A stretch of 35,753 nucleotides of DNA from Desulfuromusa sp. (GCA_021647765.1 JAKIUD010000032.1:1-35753); one strand, 5' to 3'; positions 8,278-16,493 are shown, numbered from the stretch's first letter. Notes: a model not told the origin generated them from the letters alone. Numbers and translations: made by a program.

Positions 8278-9321
8278 TTGTGCGCTAAAAAGCCAATTAC
8301 TTATAAAGATGCCGGGGTCGATATCGATGCAGGAAACCATTTTGTCAATTTAATCAAGCCGCTGGTAAAAGAGACAACCCGTCCAGAAGTTCTCTCATCG
8401 ATAGGTGGGTTCGGTGGTCTGTTTTCACTTAATAGTAGTAAATATCAACGTCCCACTTTAGTTGCTGCAACCGATGGTGTCGGTACTAAGTTGAAACTGG
8501 CTTTTATGCTGGATAAACATGATACGGTTGGGATTGATCTGGTCGCAATGTGTGTCAATGACATTATTGTGCAGGGAGCAGAACCACTCTTCTTTCTGGA
8601 CTACCTGGCAACAGCTAATTTATCTCCAGCGCAAGCAGTTGAGGTGATTAAAGGGATTGCCGAAGGTTGCAAACAAGCCAACTGTGCACTATTGGGCGGG
8701 GAAACAGCAGAGATGCCCGGTATGTATTCAGGCGGGGAGTATGATTTGGCTGGTTTTTCTGTGGGAGTCGTGGACAATGAAAAAATCATTGACGGTTCAA
8801 CCATCACTAAGGGTGACCAAATCATCGGTATTGCCTCTACAGGGCTTCATTCCAACGGTTTTTCTCTCGCCCGGAAAATCTTCTTAGAAACCCTAAAACT
8901 TGATTTAAATACTCAGCCAAACGATTTGAATAAATCTCTGGGGGAAGAATTACTGACCCCAACACGAATTTACGTCAAAAGCATTCTCAATCTCATCAAA
9001 ACCTTCGAAATTAAAGGCATTGCCCATATTACCGGTGGTGGTCTCCGGGAAAACATTCCACGGATTCTACCGCGTCATTGCAAAGCCATCATCAACGGAA
9101 GCAGTTGGGAAAAACTGCCAATTTTTGACATGTTGAAAAAAGGTGGAAATATTCCAGATGAGGAGATGTATCGAACCTTTAACTACGGTATCGGAATGAT
9201 TCTTGTGGTTTCAAAAGATGAAGCGGAAGATGTCATCGGACTCCTTGCCGGACTGGGCGATCAAGCCTATTTAATTGGTGAAATAGCCCAAGCGGAAGCT
9301 CCTTCGGTTGAACTCGTCTGA
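8278..9321 (+). CDS. purM: Phosphoribosylformylglycinamidine cyclo-ligase (AIR synthetase)
   Basis: Fifth step of de novo purine synthesis: ATP-dependent closure of the imidazole ring, giving AIR. The 347-residue product matches the family (about 345). The start is a TTG with AAGGAG 7 nt upstream; no in-frame ATG exists near it. Diagnostic segments are YKDAGVDIDAGNHFV, ATDGVGTKLKLA, GIDLVAMCVNDIIVQGAEPLFFLDYLA, GGETAEMPGMY and HITGGGLRENIPR. purN follows at 32 nt. The gene has its own promoter and is separated from the upstream acyl-CoA synthetase by repeat A. Confidence 0.97.
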   Translation: MCAKKPITYKDAGVDIDAGNHFVNLIKPLVKETTRPEVLSSIGGFGGLFSLNSSKYQRPTLVAATDGVGTKLKLAFMLDKHDTVGIDLVAMCVNDIIVQGAEPLFFLDYLATANLSPAQAVEVIKGIAEGCKQANCALLGGETAEMPGMYSGGEYDLAGFSVGVVDNEKIIDGSTITKGDQIIGIASTGLHSNGFSLARKIFLETLKLDLNTQPNDLNKSLGEELLTPTRIYVKSILNLIKTFEIKGIAHITGGGLRENIPRILPRHCKAIINGSSWEKLPIFDMLKKGGNIPDEEMYRTFNYGIGMILVVSKDEAEDVIGLLAGLGDQAYLIGEIAQAEAPSVELV

Positions 9322-9353
9322 ACCGACGTGAACAGTTACAACAGGCAGAAAGA

Positions 9354-10028
9354 ATGAGTTTGAAACAAAAATTATGCTTAGCTGTTTTGGCTTCAGGCAG
9401 TGGTACAAATTTACAGTCGATTATTGACCAATGCCGGCGTGGGTTGCTGAACGCTGAGATCAAACTGGTCATCAGCAACAATCCAGATGCGGGAGCGCTT
9501 GAGCGAGCTGAACGAGCTGGAATTAACAATATCTGTATCAATCACCGCGGCTTCGACACGCGGGAAAGTTTTGATCAAGCAGTTGTTTCTGCCCTCAAAG
9601 AAGTCAAAACAGAATTGGTTGTTTTAGCTGGTTTCATGCGGATTATTTCTCCCCTGTTTCTACAAGCTTTCCCGCAACGAATCATTAATATCCACCCGGC
9701 TCTATTGCCCTCATTTCCTGGGTTGCATGTTCAGCAGAAAGCCATTAACTACGGTGCAAAATTCTCTGGTTGTACAGTTCATCTTGTTGATGGAGGAGTT
9801 GATACCGGTCCGATTATTGTCCAGGCAGTTGTGCCAATTTTGGATAATGACACTGAAGAGACTCTCGCAGCACGCATCCTGGAACAAGAGCATAAAATAT
9901 ATCCTCAAGCGATTCAGTGGTTTGCTGAGGGACGAGTTAAAATTACCAAGCGACAGGTCAAGATTGAAAATTGTATAAACCTTGAAACAGCTCTGATTAA
10001 CCCTCCCCTGCCACAACGGGAAAAATAA
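9354..10028 (+). CDS. purN: Phosphoribosylglycinamide formyltransferase (GART)
   Basis: Transfers a formyl group from 10-formyl-THF to glycinamide ribonucleotide in purine synthesis. The phosphate-binding start AVLASGSGTNLQSII and the formyl-transferase signature INIHPALLPSFPG are present. So are the catalytic Asn-His pair and the Asp in VDGGVDTGPI. At 224 residues it is slightly longer than the usual 190-215; the extra residues form a C-terminal tail. It is cotranscribed with purM; the next gene begins 6 nt after the stop. Confidence 0.97.
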   Translation: MSLKQKLCLAVLASGSGTNLQSIIDQCRRGLLNAEIKLVISNNPDAGALERAERAGINNICINHRGFDTRESFDQAVVSALKEVKTELVVLAGFMRIISPLFLQAFPQRIINIHPALLPSFPGLHVQQKAINYGAKFSGCTVHLVDGGVDTGPIIVQAVVPILDNDTEETLAARILEQEHKIYPQAIQWFAEGRVKITKRQVKIENCINLETALINPPLPQREK

Positions 10029-10034
10029 AACACC

Positions 10035-10529
10035 ATGCGTCCAATACTTGTCAGCAGTTGCTTGCTCGGGCTAAAAACACGCTACAATGGAACTGATAAT
10101 TATTGTCAGACAGTGATTGATTATATTAAAAAAAATCAGTTGACCCCCATCCCGGTTTGCCCGGAGCAATTGGCCGGGCTATCAACTCCTCGACCAAAAT
10201 GCTGGTTCGATCATGGAGATGGAGCGACGGCTCTTGCTGGAAACGGGAAACTTATCAATGAAAACGGGCAGGAGGTTACAAAAAAATTTATCCATGGAGC
10301 ACAGGAATGTCTTAAAATTGCCCAGCTGACACACTGTAGCCAAGCAATTTTACAGCAACGGAGTCCTTCTTGTGGGTCTCAAAGTATCTATTTGAATGAA
10401 GAATTGGTTAAAGGAGTTGGTGTTACAACTGCATTACTGAATAAAAACGGTCTGAAAATTTTCAGTGATGATAATTTACCTCCCCCAAAAAACCTGAAAT
10501 CATTTGCATCTATAAACAAGATATGCTAG
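10035..10529 (+). CDS. DUF523 / TudS-type protein (thiouracil desulfidase family)
   Basis: A 164-residue protein of the DUF523 family. Family signatures are SCLLGLKTRYNG at the N-terminus, PVCPEQLAGLSTPR near residues 41-54 and QRSPSCGS around residue 110. The three conserved cysteines (in SSCLLG, PVCPE and PSCGS) are those known to hold a [4Fe-4S] cluster in TudS, which removes sulfur from thiouracil. Whether this member acts on thiouracil or on another thio-nucleobase is unknown. It begins 6 nt after purN, suggesting a link to nucleobase metabolism. The predicted protein has no signal peptide or membrane segment. Confidence 0.85.
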   Translation: MRPILVSSCLLGLKTRYNGTDNYCQTVIDYIKKNQLTPIPVCPEQLAGLSTPRPKCWFDHGDGATALAGNGKLINENGQEVTKKFIHGAQECLKIAQLTHCSQAILQQRSPSCGSQSIYLNEELVKGVGVTTALLNKNGLKIFSDDNLPPPKNLKSFASINKIC

Positions 10530-10565
10530 TAATGCGCGTTCGAAACTATCAGGAGGATTGATAAG

Positions 10566-10757
10566 ATGTCTAAGCAATGTGAAATCTGCGGGAAAAAACC
10601 GGTCACCGGAAATAATGTCAGCCATGCACATAATAAAACCCGGACGGTATGGAATCCAAACTTACAAAAAATGCGTGCCGTGATAGATGGTTCAGTCAAG
10701 ACGATAAAAGTCTGTACCCGCTGTATCCGTTCAGGCAAAGTACAAAAAGTCGTTTAA
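10566..10757 (+). CDS. rpmB: 50S ribosomal protein L28 (zinc-ribbon form)
   Basis: Large-subunit ribosomal protein of 63 residues. The start MSKQCEICGKKPVTGNNVSH and the TVWNPNLQ segment are typical of L28. Two CxxC pairs (CEIC and CTRC) indicate the zinc-binding (C+) form. AGGAGG lies 9 nt before the ATG. The gene is the last of the plus-strand group and is followed by a bidirectional terminator. Confidence 0.97.
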   Translation: MSKQCEICGKKPVTGNNVSHAHNKTRTVWNPNLQKMRAVIDGSVKTIKVCTRCIRSGKVQKVV

Positions 10758-10784
10758 GTTAAGTAAACCAAAAAAATTTAATCC

Positions 10785-10816
10785 AAAAGGGATGGTCATT
10801 ACGATCGTCCCTTTTT
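10785..10816. terminator. Bidirectional intrinsic terminator between rpmB and ridA
   Basis: A 13-bp stem with two G-T pairs (AAAAGGGATGGTC with GATCGTCCCTTTT) encloses the loop ATTAC. Flanking A and T runs give a U-tract on both strands. It lies 27 nt past the rpmB stop and 12 nt past the converging ridA stop, so it serves both transcripts. Confidence 0.9.
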
Positions 10817-10828
10817 GTCATTCAAAAT

Positions 10829-11212
10829 CTATTCCAGATAAGCGACCGCATCAATTTCAACCAGAGCCCCTTTGGGAAGAGCCGCCACCTGCACAGTGGC
10901 TCTTGCTGGTGCTATTTCACCACAATAACTGGCATAAATATCATTAACAACAGAAAAATCTCCTAAGTCCACCAGATAGATTGTCGTTTTCACGACAGAG
11001 TTAAAATCACCCCCAGCTTCACTCAAAACATGCTGTAAATTTTCCAAAGATTGTTTGGTCTGCTCCTCTATGCCTCCCACTACCAATTCTCCCGTGCCGG
11101 GAACTAATGGAACCTGACCAGAGCAATAGAGAAAGTTTCCAGCTTTAATCGCTTGAGAATAAGGTCCGATTGCTACCGGTGCTTGCGCTGTTTCTATCTT
11201 GATTATGCTCAT
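10829..11212 (-). CDS. ridA: RidA family reactive intermediate/imine deaminase
   Basis: RidA (YjgF/YER057c/UK114) enzymes hydrolyse reactive enamines and imines released by PLP enzymes, protecting cell metabolism. The 127-residue product has the family length and the motifs APVAIGPYSQAI, YCSGQVPLVPGTGEL, VVKTTIYLVDLGDF and PARATVQVAALPKGALVEIDAVA, which include the active-site arginine. It is the last gene of the yicC-gmk-rpoZ-rel group but is separated from rel by 241 nt that contain repeat B copy 1. Confidence 0.95.
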   Translation of the reverse strand: MSIIKIETAQAPVAIGPYSQAIKAGNFLYCSGQVPLVPGTGELVVGGIEEQTKQSLENLQHVLSEAGGDFNSVVKTTIYLVDLGDFSVVNDIYASYCGEIAPARATVQVAALPKGALVEIDAVAYLE

Positions 11213-11280
11213 GGATACTCTCCTGTAGCAAATTTAGGGGTTGTCATGAATAGCGCTAATTGAAGGACATTCTTAGAAAA

Positions 11281-11427
11281 AACGGGTGTCCCTGCATGGA
11301 GGCTGTCCCAGGCTTTTGTGGTGCAAACCACTATAGTTCTTCGTGGATCGTAAACTTCGGGACAGCCCCCGATGGAGCTGGGGACAGTCCCAAGTTCACT
11401 GCACTACTGGTTAAACTAGTACCGTTC
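11281..11427 (+). repeat. Dispersed inverted-repeat element B, copy 1 (downstream of rel)
   Basis: About 147 bp that is clearly the reverse complement of element B copy 2 at 13716-13855. Shared segments in the same order include GGCTGTCCCAGG / CCTGTCCCAGG, GACAGCCCCCGAT, GCTGGGGAC and TTAAACTAG. This copy's ends are degenerate (right end CTAGTACCGTTC against CTAGCACCATTC in copy 2). An internal stem forms between GGGACAGCCCC and GGGGACAGTCCC. It occupies most of the 241-nt gap between rel and ridA. No coding content. Confidence 0.8.
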
Positions 11428-11454
11428 GGGGCGATCATACAAATAGTGAACAAA

Positions 11455-13611
11455 TTAATTCCTGATTCGCTCAACTCGAATCACCCCTTTGACTTTTTTT
11501 ATTCCCCGTATCACACGATTCAAATGCTCAAGATTCTCAACATCAATTTCAAACAGATTGGTTCCTTTTCTATCACCACGGGCATGAACACTAGCACTAC
11601 AGATGTTTGCATCAGCATTGGCAATTGCTCCAGAAATACCGACAAGCATCCCTTTTTGATCTGAACAGATCACCTGAATTTTGACCGGCCGCGTCGTCTT
11701 ACGCTGCATGTCCCAATCAACATCAATTCTTCGCTCTACCTCACTGGCTAAAACCTGCGGACAATTTTTTGCGTGTACGGTCAACCCTCTCCCTCGAGTA
11801 ATAAACCCGGTGACCGGCTCTCCGGGAAGAGGATTACAACAGTTAGCAAAACGAACCATCACATTATCAATACCACCAATGAGAATGTCACTTTGTGACT
11901 TGCGCCGGGACAACTTCCCTAGCACCTTTCCCAGGGTTCCTGGCTTACCTATTTGTTGTTTTAGTGCATCTTTTGGTAAAGCACAAGAGACAACCTGACC
12001 GGCAGACAGTTTTCCATAACCAATTGCCGCAAAAACATCATCGGCCGCCTTAAAACCCAACTCATTAACAGCCCGCGAAAAACTTTCCAGAGCCATAGCT
12101 CTCTTCATACTGTACTGATGTTTGCGTAGTTCTTTTTCTAACAATTCCCGACCGATTTCAATGCTTCTATCGCGCTGTTCAGCTTTAACCCAGTGACGAA
12201 TTTTATTCCGTGCCTTGGGTGTTTTGACAAATGAAAGCCAATCCTTACTGGGAGTCTGGTGGGCTGAAGTCAACACCTCTACGATGTCACCATTTTTAAG
12301 CACAGTTTTTAAAGGACAAAGTTTACCATTGATACGAGCACCGACACATTGCTGACCAACATCAGTGTGGATAGCATAGGCAAAATCTATGGGACAAGCC
12401 CCCTGTGGTAATTCCTTCACATCACCGTTTGGGGTAAAAACATAAACTTCTTCAGGAAACAGATCGATAAAGGAGGTATCTGACGCGCTCCATTCGGTAC
12501 TCATATCGCGCTGCCATTCCAGAACTTGACGGAGCCAGTTGAAGCGCTTATCATCCCGACCTGTCACAGCGACAGCGCCGCCTTCTTTGTATTTCCAATG
12601 TGCAGCTATACCTTCCTCAGCAATCCGATGCATCTCACGAGTGCGGATCTGAACCTCCATCCGCTTACCAAAAGGACCAATCACAGTTGTGTGTAAAGAT
12701 TGATACATGTTGGTCTTTGGCATAGCAATGTAATCTTTAAACCGACCCGGAATCGGCTTCCAGGTCGCATGAACCAAACCTAGAACCTCATAACACTCCC
12801 GCACAGAGTTAACCAGCACCCTGAAGGCCGTCAGATCATAGATCTGATCCAGGCCAACACCGGTACGCTCCATCTTGCGATAAACCGAATAAAAATGTTT
12901 GAATCGGCCGGTTACCTCTCCTTGGAGATTGTTTTTTTCCAGCAGCTTACAAATCTGCTCACGAACCTCCTCTACATACTCGCTACGTTCCTCTTTATGT
13001 GCCGTGATCCGCTGAGCCAGCGCCGCATATTTATCCGGTTCAAGAACCTTTAAAGCCAAATCTTCCAATTCACCTTTAAGCCAACTGATTCCTAAACGGT
13101 TCGCAAGGGGGGCATAGATTTCTAAAGTTTCATGAGAATAGGAGATCTGTTCCAACTCCTTGCGATAATCAATATGCCGCATATCGCTCAAGCGATCAGC
13201 CAGATAAACCAGAATCACCCGTAAATCACGCGCCATAGCAACAAACATTTTACGAAAACTTTCAACTTGCTGTTGATCACTTTGACGGTATTGGATACTG
13301 CTGATTTTTTTTCCAACTTCAATTAAATCGAGAATTTCCTGTCCAAACTCAGTTGACAGTTCATCCCTGGACACCCGTCCAGATGTCAAAGTATCGTGCA
13401 AAATGCCAACAACCAAGGTTGTTTCATCAACTTTTAAACGTGCAAGAATAGCAGCGACTTCAAGGGAATGTTGAAGATAATCAAGGCCTTCAGGAGATTT
13501 CTGACCATGGTGAGATCGGATACAAAAATCACGGGCTCGGATCAGAAGGTTCTGGTCTGCCTGGGAATCATAATTCCGCTGTTGCTCAATAATATCTTCA
13601 ATTGTAATCAT
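11455..13611 (-). CDS. rel: RelA/SpoT family (p)ppGpp synthetase with apparently degenerate hydrolase site
   Basis: Long Rel enzyme of the stringent response. From the ATG at 13611 (MITIEDIIEQQ) it has about 718 residues; a TTG at 13638 would add nine. Domains: HD hydrolase (about 30-190), synthetase (230-370), TGS (around 400-460), then helical/zinc-finger region and C-terminal ACT. The synthetase has RFKDYIAMPK (the RxKD type of bifunctional Rel), YQSLHTT and MEVQIRT. In the HD domain H48, H72 and D73 remain, but the usual Glu-Asp after HD (HDxxED) is Thr76-Ser77. The Asn of RLHNMRT is Asp143 (RLSDMRH). I infer weak or no (p)ppGpp hydrolysis. The gene lies between two inverted copies of repeat B. 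Confidence 0.93.
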   Translation of the reverse strand: MITIEDIIEQQRNYDSQADQNLLIRARDFCIRSHHGQKSPEGLDYLQHSLEVAAILARLKVDETTLVVGILHDTLTSGRVSRDELSTEFGQEILDLIEVGKKISSIQYRQSDQQQVESFRKMFVAMARDLRVILVYLADRLSDMRHIDYRKELEQISYSHETLEIYAPLANRLGISWLKGELEDLALKVLEPDKYAALAQRITAHKEERSEYVEEVREQICKLLEKNNLQGEVTGRFKHFYSVYRKMERTGVGLDQIYDLTAFRVLVNSVRECYEVLGLVHATWKPIPGRFKDYIAMPKTNMYQSLHTTVIGPFGKRMEVQIRTREMHRIAEEGIAAHWKYKEGGAVAVTGRDDKRFNWLRQVLEWQRDMSTEWSASDTSFIDLFPEEVYVFTPNGDVKELPQGACPIDFAYAIHTDVGQQCVGARINGKLCPLKTVLKNGDIVEVLTSAHQTPSKDWLSFVKTPKARNKIRHWVKAEQRDRSIEIGRELLEKELRKHQYSMKRAMALESFSRAVNELGFKAADDVFAAIGYGKLSAGQVVSCALPKDALKQQIGKPGTLGKVLGKLSRRKSQSDILIGGIDNVMVRFANCCNPLPGEPVTGFITRGRGLTVHAKNCPQVLASEVERRIDVDWDMQRKTTRPVKIQVICSDQKGMLVGISGAIANADANICSASVHARGDRKGTNLFEIDVENLEHLNRVIRGIKKVKGVIRVERIRN

Positions 13612-13705
13612 AGACGTGTCCGGAAGGAAAAAATCCAACCTAACGTTCAGATAGGTGTGACAAACAAAACCAGCCTTTCTCTACTGGCCAATAAGAGAAA
13701 GACGA

Positions 13706-13866
13706 GAATCATTAGGAATGGTGCTAGTTTAAGCAATTTTGCAGAAATCTCGGGACAGTCCCCAGCACTATCGGGGGCTGTCACAAGAGTTTACAAACCA
13801 TGAAGTTGTGGCGGTTCGCACCGCAAAAACCTGGGACAGGCTCCTAGCACCATTCGGAATCATTAG
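13706..13866 (+). repeat. Dispersed inverted-repeat element B, copy 2, with target-site duplication (upstream of rel)
   Basis: The element at 13716-13855 (140 bp) has perfect 12-bp terminal inverted repeats GAATGGTGCTAG/CTAGCACCATTC. It is flanked by a 10-bp direct repeat GAATCATTAG at 13706-13715 and 13857-13866, the mark of a transposition event (one extra G at 13856). Interior stem: GACAGTCCCC with GGGGGCTGTC. No ORF of note: a MITE. The right-hand duplicate contains the rpoZ stop codon (TTA at 13863-13865). The element separates rpoZ from rel by about 250 nt. Confidence 0.88.
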
Positions 13867-14069
13867 CGATTTTGACCAGGTATTTCAAACTCAATTTTAT
13901 TTGCAGCAATTTCACGTAGGGAAAGAACAATTTTTTTATTTCCAGACTTATTTTCAATCAATGGTTCTGCCCCTTTGTACAATTGCTTGGCTCGCTTTGC
14001 AGCAACCATCGCCAACAAAAAACGATTTGGTATAACATTAAGACAATCTTCTACGGTTACACGTGCCAT
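13863..14069 (-). CDS. rpoZ: DNA-directed RNA polymerase omega subunit
   Basis: Small RNA polymerase subunit that helps assemble beta-prime and, in some bacteria, mediates ppGpp response. The 68-residue product begins MARVTVEDCLNVIPNRFLLAMVAAKRAKQL, typical of the family, and keeps the KKIVLSLREI segment. It starts 4 nt after gmk. A MITE has inserted exactly at its stop codon, leaving the reading frame intact. Confidence 0.95.
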   Translation of the reverse strand: MARVTVEDCLNVIPNRFLLAMVAAKRAKQLYKGAEPLIENKSGNKKIVLSLREIAANKIEFEIPGQNR

Positions 14070-14073
14070 CTAT

Positions 14074-14700
14074 TTATCTCCCTTTTATGGTGAATTTATT
14101 TAACAGATGTGCAGTACGATGACTACGACAGCGTTCTGCTTTAATAATAGCTATAAAGTTATCTTTGGCCAGGTTGATATCGTCGTTGACAACCAAATAA
14201 TCATACCAGCGTGATTGTGAAATTTCCTGCTCAGAATTTTTTAAGCGCCGCTGAATCACATCCTCATCATCAGTTCCTCGATGACGAAGACGTTTTTCCA
14301 ATTCGGCATAATCGGGTGGCAAAATAAAAACAAACACCCCTTGCTGATAATTTTTTTTAAGCTGTGCGGCTCCCTGACAATCAATATCTAGCAGCAAGTC
14401 AATTCCCTGCGCCGCTGCCTCATTTAATGTTTCCAACGAAGTTCCGTAGAGATTACCATGAACTTCGGCCCATTCCGCCAATTGCTGCTGCCTTATCTTT
14501 TCCTGAAATGCTTCAGAGCTAATGAAGTGATAATCAACTCCATCCTCTTCCCCTTCGCGTTTCTGACGAGTTGTAAACGAAACAGACTGACGTAAATCAG
14601 GAAAGGTGTCAATCAATTCTTGACAAAGAGAGGTTTTTCCCGCACCAGATGGTGCTGACACCACAAATAGAATCCCTTCTCTCTGTTTCGAATCATTCAA
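14074..14700 (-). CDS. gmk: Guanylate kinase
   Basis: Phosphorylates GMP to GDP. The P-loop APSGAGKTSL is followed by SFTTRQKREGEEDGVDYHFIS (GMP-binding Arg, Tyr) and the lid region RLRHRGTDDEDVIQRRL. No ATG is available. In-frame candidates are TTG 14730, GTG 14718 and TTG 14700. I choose 14700 because it gives 208 residues (E. coli 207) and because its TTG overlaps the yicC stop (TTGAATGA), suggesting translational coupling; the upstream Shine-Dalgarno match is poor for all three. It is followed closely by rpoZ, and guanine nucleotide supply fits the neighbouring rel gene. Confidence 0.94.
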   Translation of the reverse strand: MNDSKQREGILFVVSAPSGAGKTSLCQELIDTFPDLRQSVSFTTRQKREGEEDGVDYHFISSEAFQEKIRQQQLAEWAEVHGNLYGTSLETLNEAAAQGIDLLLDIDCQGAAQLKKNYQQGVFVFILPPDYAELEKRLRHRGTDDEDVIQRRLKNSEQEISQSRWYDYLVVNDDINLAKDNFIAIIKAERCRSHRTAHLLNKFTIKGR

Positions 14701-15568
14701 TATTCTGTACCTGTTCACGAATTTTTTCAAGTTCAGATTTAAGTTTTACCACGTGCCGGGTCAAAGTTGCATCGTTAGATTTTGAGCCAATCGTATTGGC
14801 TTCACGATTCAGCTCCTGAACCAGAAAATCAAGCTGTCGGCCAACGGGGTCTTGTTGCTGTAACAAATCGCTAAATTGACTCAAATGACTATTGAACCGA
14901 ATGATCTCTTCACTTATATCACAACGATCGGCGAAGATGGCTATTTCTTGGGCAACCCGTTGCGGATCACCACCATTTTCCTGCAATCGTGCCAACCTGT
15001 CCCGCAACTTCTGCTGCCATTCCATGGGAACCAGAGCAGCCGATTGCTCGATCAACTCAATCGATCCGGACAATAAGTTCAACCTGTTTTCTATATCAAC
15101 CTGAGTCGCTGCTCCCTCTTTCTGACGCATCTCCTGTATCGAATTTAACGCGTTTTTAAGTGCCAGAGAAAGGCAATTCCAGAGATCATCGCGGGCAAAC
15201 TCAACATCCTTTAAAACCAGAACATCCTTTTGCGCGGCAAGAAATTCTAAACTGATTTCACCAGGCAAGCCACTAACCTCGTGCAAATCCCGAAAGGCCT
15301 CTATGTATGCTTTTGCTACCTGTCGATCAACGATCGGTTTATTAGCAAGTTGTGTGGTGTGTTCCTGACTGATAAATAAATCAATTTTGCCCCGTTTCAA
15401 TACTGCTGAAACCTGCTTTTTAATTTCATTCTCAAGGGGTGCTAACAAACGGGGGGATTTAATATTTACATCACCATAACGGTGATTAACCGCCTTAATT
15501 TCTACAGAAAAGGACAAACCATCAATTTCTGCCTGTCCACGACCATAACCGGTCATACTTTTGATCAT
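14693..15568 (-). CDS. yicC: YicC/YloC family endoribonuclease
   Basis: Member of the YicC/YloC family, whose E. coli member is an endoribonuclease that affects small RNA turnover. The 291-residue length is standard. The start MIKSMTGYGRG, the segment SVEIKAVNHRYGDVNIKSPR and the C-terminal REANTIGSKSNDATLTRHVVKLKSELEKIREQVQN are all family hallmarks. AAGGAG lies upstream of the ATG. It is the first gene of the yicC-gmk-rpoZ-rel group and overlaps gmk. Confidence 0.96.
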   Translation of the reverse strand: MIKSMTGYGRGQAEIDGLSFSVEIKAVNHRYGDVNIKSPRLLAPLENEIKKQVSAVLKRGKIDLFISQEHTTQLANKPIVDRQVAKAYIEAFRDLHEVSGLPGEISLEFLAAQKDVLVLKDVEFARDDLWNCLSLALKNALNSIQEMRQKEGAATQVDIENRLNLLSGSIELIEQSAALVPMEWQQKLRDRLARLQENGGDPQRVAQEIAIFADRCDISEEIIRFNSHLSQFSDLLQQQDPVGRQLDFLVQELNREANTIGSKSNDATLTRHVVKLKSELEKIREQVQNIE

Positions 15569-15631
15569 GAAGCATTACTCCTTCTGTTCAACTCTATTTA
15601 ACTCAAAAGATGGCGAAAAAAGAGATCCCAA

Positions 15632-16474
15632 TCATCCCCAAAAGTTCAATTCGGGCTCTTCCTCAAGTAATTTATACTTTTTACATAAACCAAAAAAATG
15701 TTTCAACCCTCGCAAATGCTCTTTTTCCAAACGGTAATCAATTGTGTTCCAATAGTCGACAATTGTTGCCACATCCAACCCTATTTTATCCGCAACATCA
15801 ACCACTGCTGAAGAAGGATGACTGATGAGTTGCTCACGCGAGACCGTCAGCTGCTGACCAAGATCAGCCAGCTCCTCAGAAAATCTGTCCAGAATCCCGC
15901 GATTTATTATCCAGAGGGCAAAGACAAAAGGTAGACCGGTTTTTTGATACCAGATCTCTCCGAGATCAAAAATCTGCATTCCAGTTGGAGCCAGCTGTGC
16001 TTGATATAATGCCCTGTCCCCAATAAGTAAAGCTGGTTTTTTGTTGGCAATTAAAGCTTCAATAGGAATATCTGGCACCCTGTCGATAATGTCATGCAGG
16101 CTATAAAATTCTCTGAAAATAACCCGCAAAAGATTAATCGATGTTGCCGATTCACCAGTTATAGCAACTTCACTGCCAGATAATTCAGATATATCAACTG
16201 GAGAAAAAAGGAGAACACTTTTTACTTTACCAACAGATGAGATAGAATGATTTGGGAGCAACAGGTACTTTTGCCAATTTCTAGCATACTCAAATGAAGA
16301 TGAGGGACTGACATCCAACTCTCTACACTGCAGCAGCCGATTCAATTCAGAGGGGACACCGGTTACCAGCTTCCCTCTGAAACCATTCTGCTGTAATCGA
16401 TAAAAAAATGGTACGCAATTCAAATAGGGAATATAGCCTAATTTCAGTTCAGCCGATGAGTCCATAAAGAGCAC
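15632..16474 (-). CDS. mqnA: Chorismate dehydratase, futalosine pathway of menaquinone synthesis
   Basis: MqnA converts chorismate to 3-enolpyruvyl-benzoate, the first step of the futalosine route to menaquinone. The 280-residue product has the family start LGYIPYLNCVPFFYRL, the substrate-loop segment LDVSPSSSFEYARN, ITGESATSINLLRVI, ALLIGDRAL and LPFVFALWI. The start is a GTG at 16474; an ATG three codons downstream (16465) is an equally possible choice. No other menaquinone gene is in the window. It lies beyond a palindromic hairpin and repeat A copy 2, so it is probably not cotranscribed efficiently with accC. Confidence 0.92.
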   Translation of the reverse strand: MLFMDSSAELKLGYIPYLNCVPFFYRLQQNGFRGKLVTGVPSELNRLLQCRELDVSPSSSFEYARNWQKYLLLPNHSISSVGKVKSVLLFSPVDISELSGSEVAITGESATSINLLRVIFREFYSLHDIIDRVPDIPIEALIANKKPALLIGDRALYQAQLAPTGMQIFDLGEIWYQKTGLPFVFALWIINRGILDRFSEELADLGQQLTVSREQLISHPSSAVVDVADKIGLDVATIVDYWNTIDYRLEKEHLRGLKHFFGLCKKYKLLEEEPELNFWG

Positions 16475-16493
16475 TTCTTCCCTGGAACAAACA

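Noticed and set aside
8162..8353. Plus-strand frame of 63 codons before purM
   Set aside because: It overlaps the purM promoter and the purM start in another frame, has no Shine-Dalgarno and no recognisable content.
13612..13638. TTG start for rel at 13638
   Set aside because: Possible, but the ATG at 13611 gives MITIEDI, similar to related Rel N-termini, while the extra nine residues are not recognisable. Kept only as an alternative.
13739..14035. Plus-strand frame of 98 codons over rpoZ and repeat B
   Set aside because: It is antisense to rpoZ and the MITE, with no ribosome-binding site or family match.
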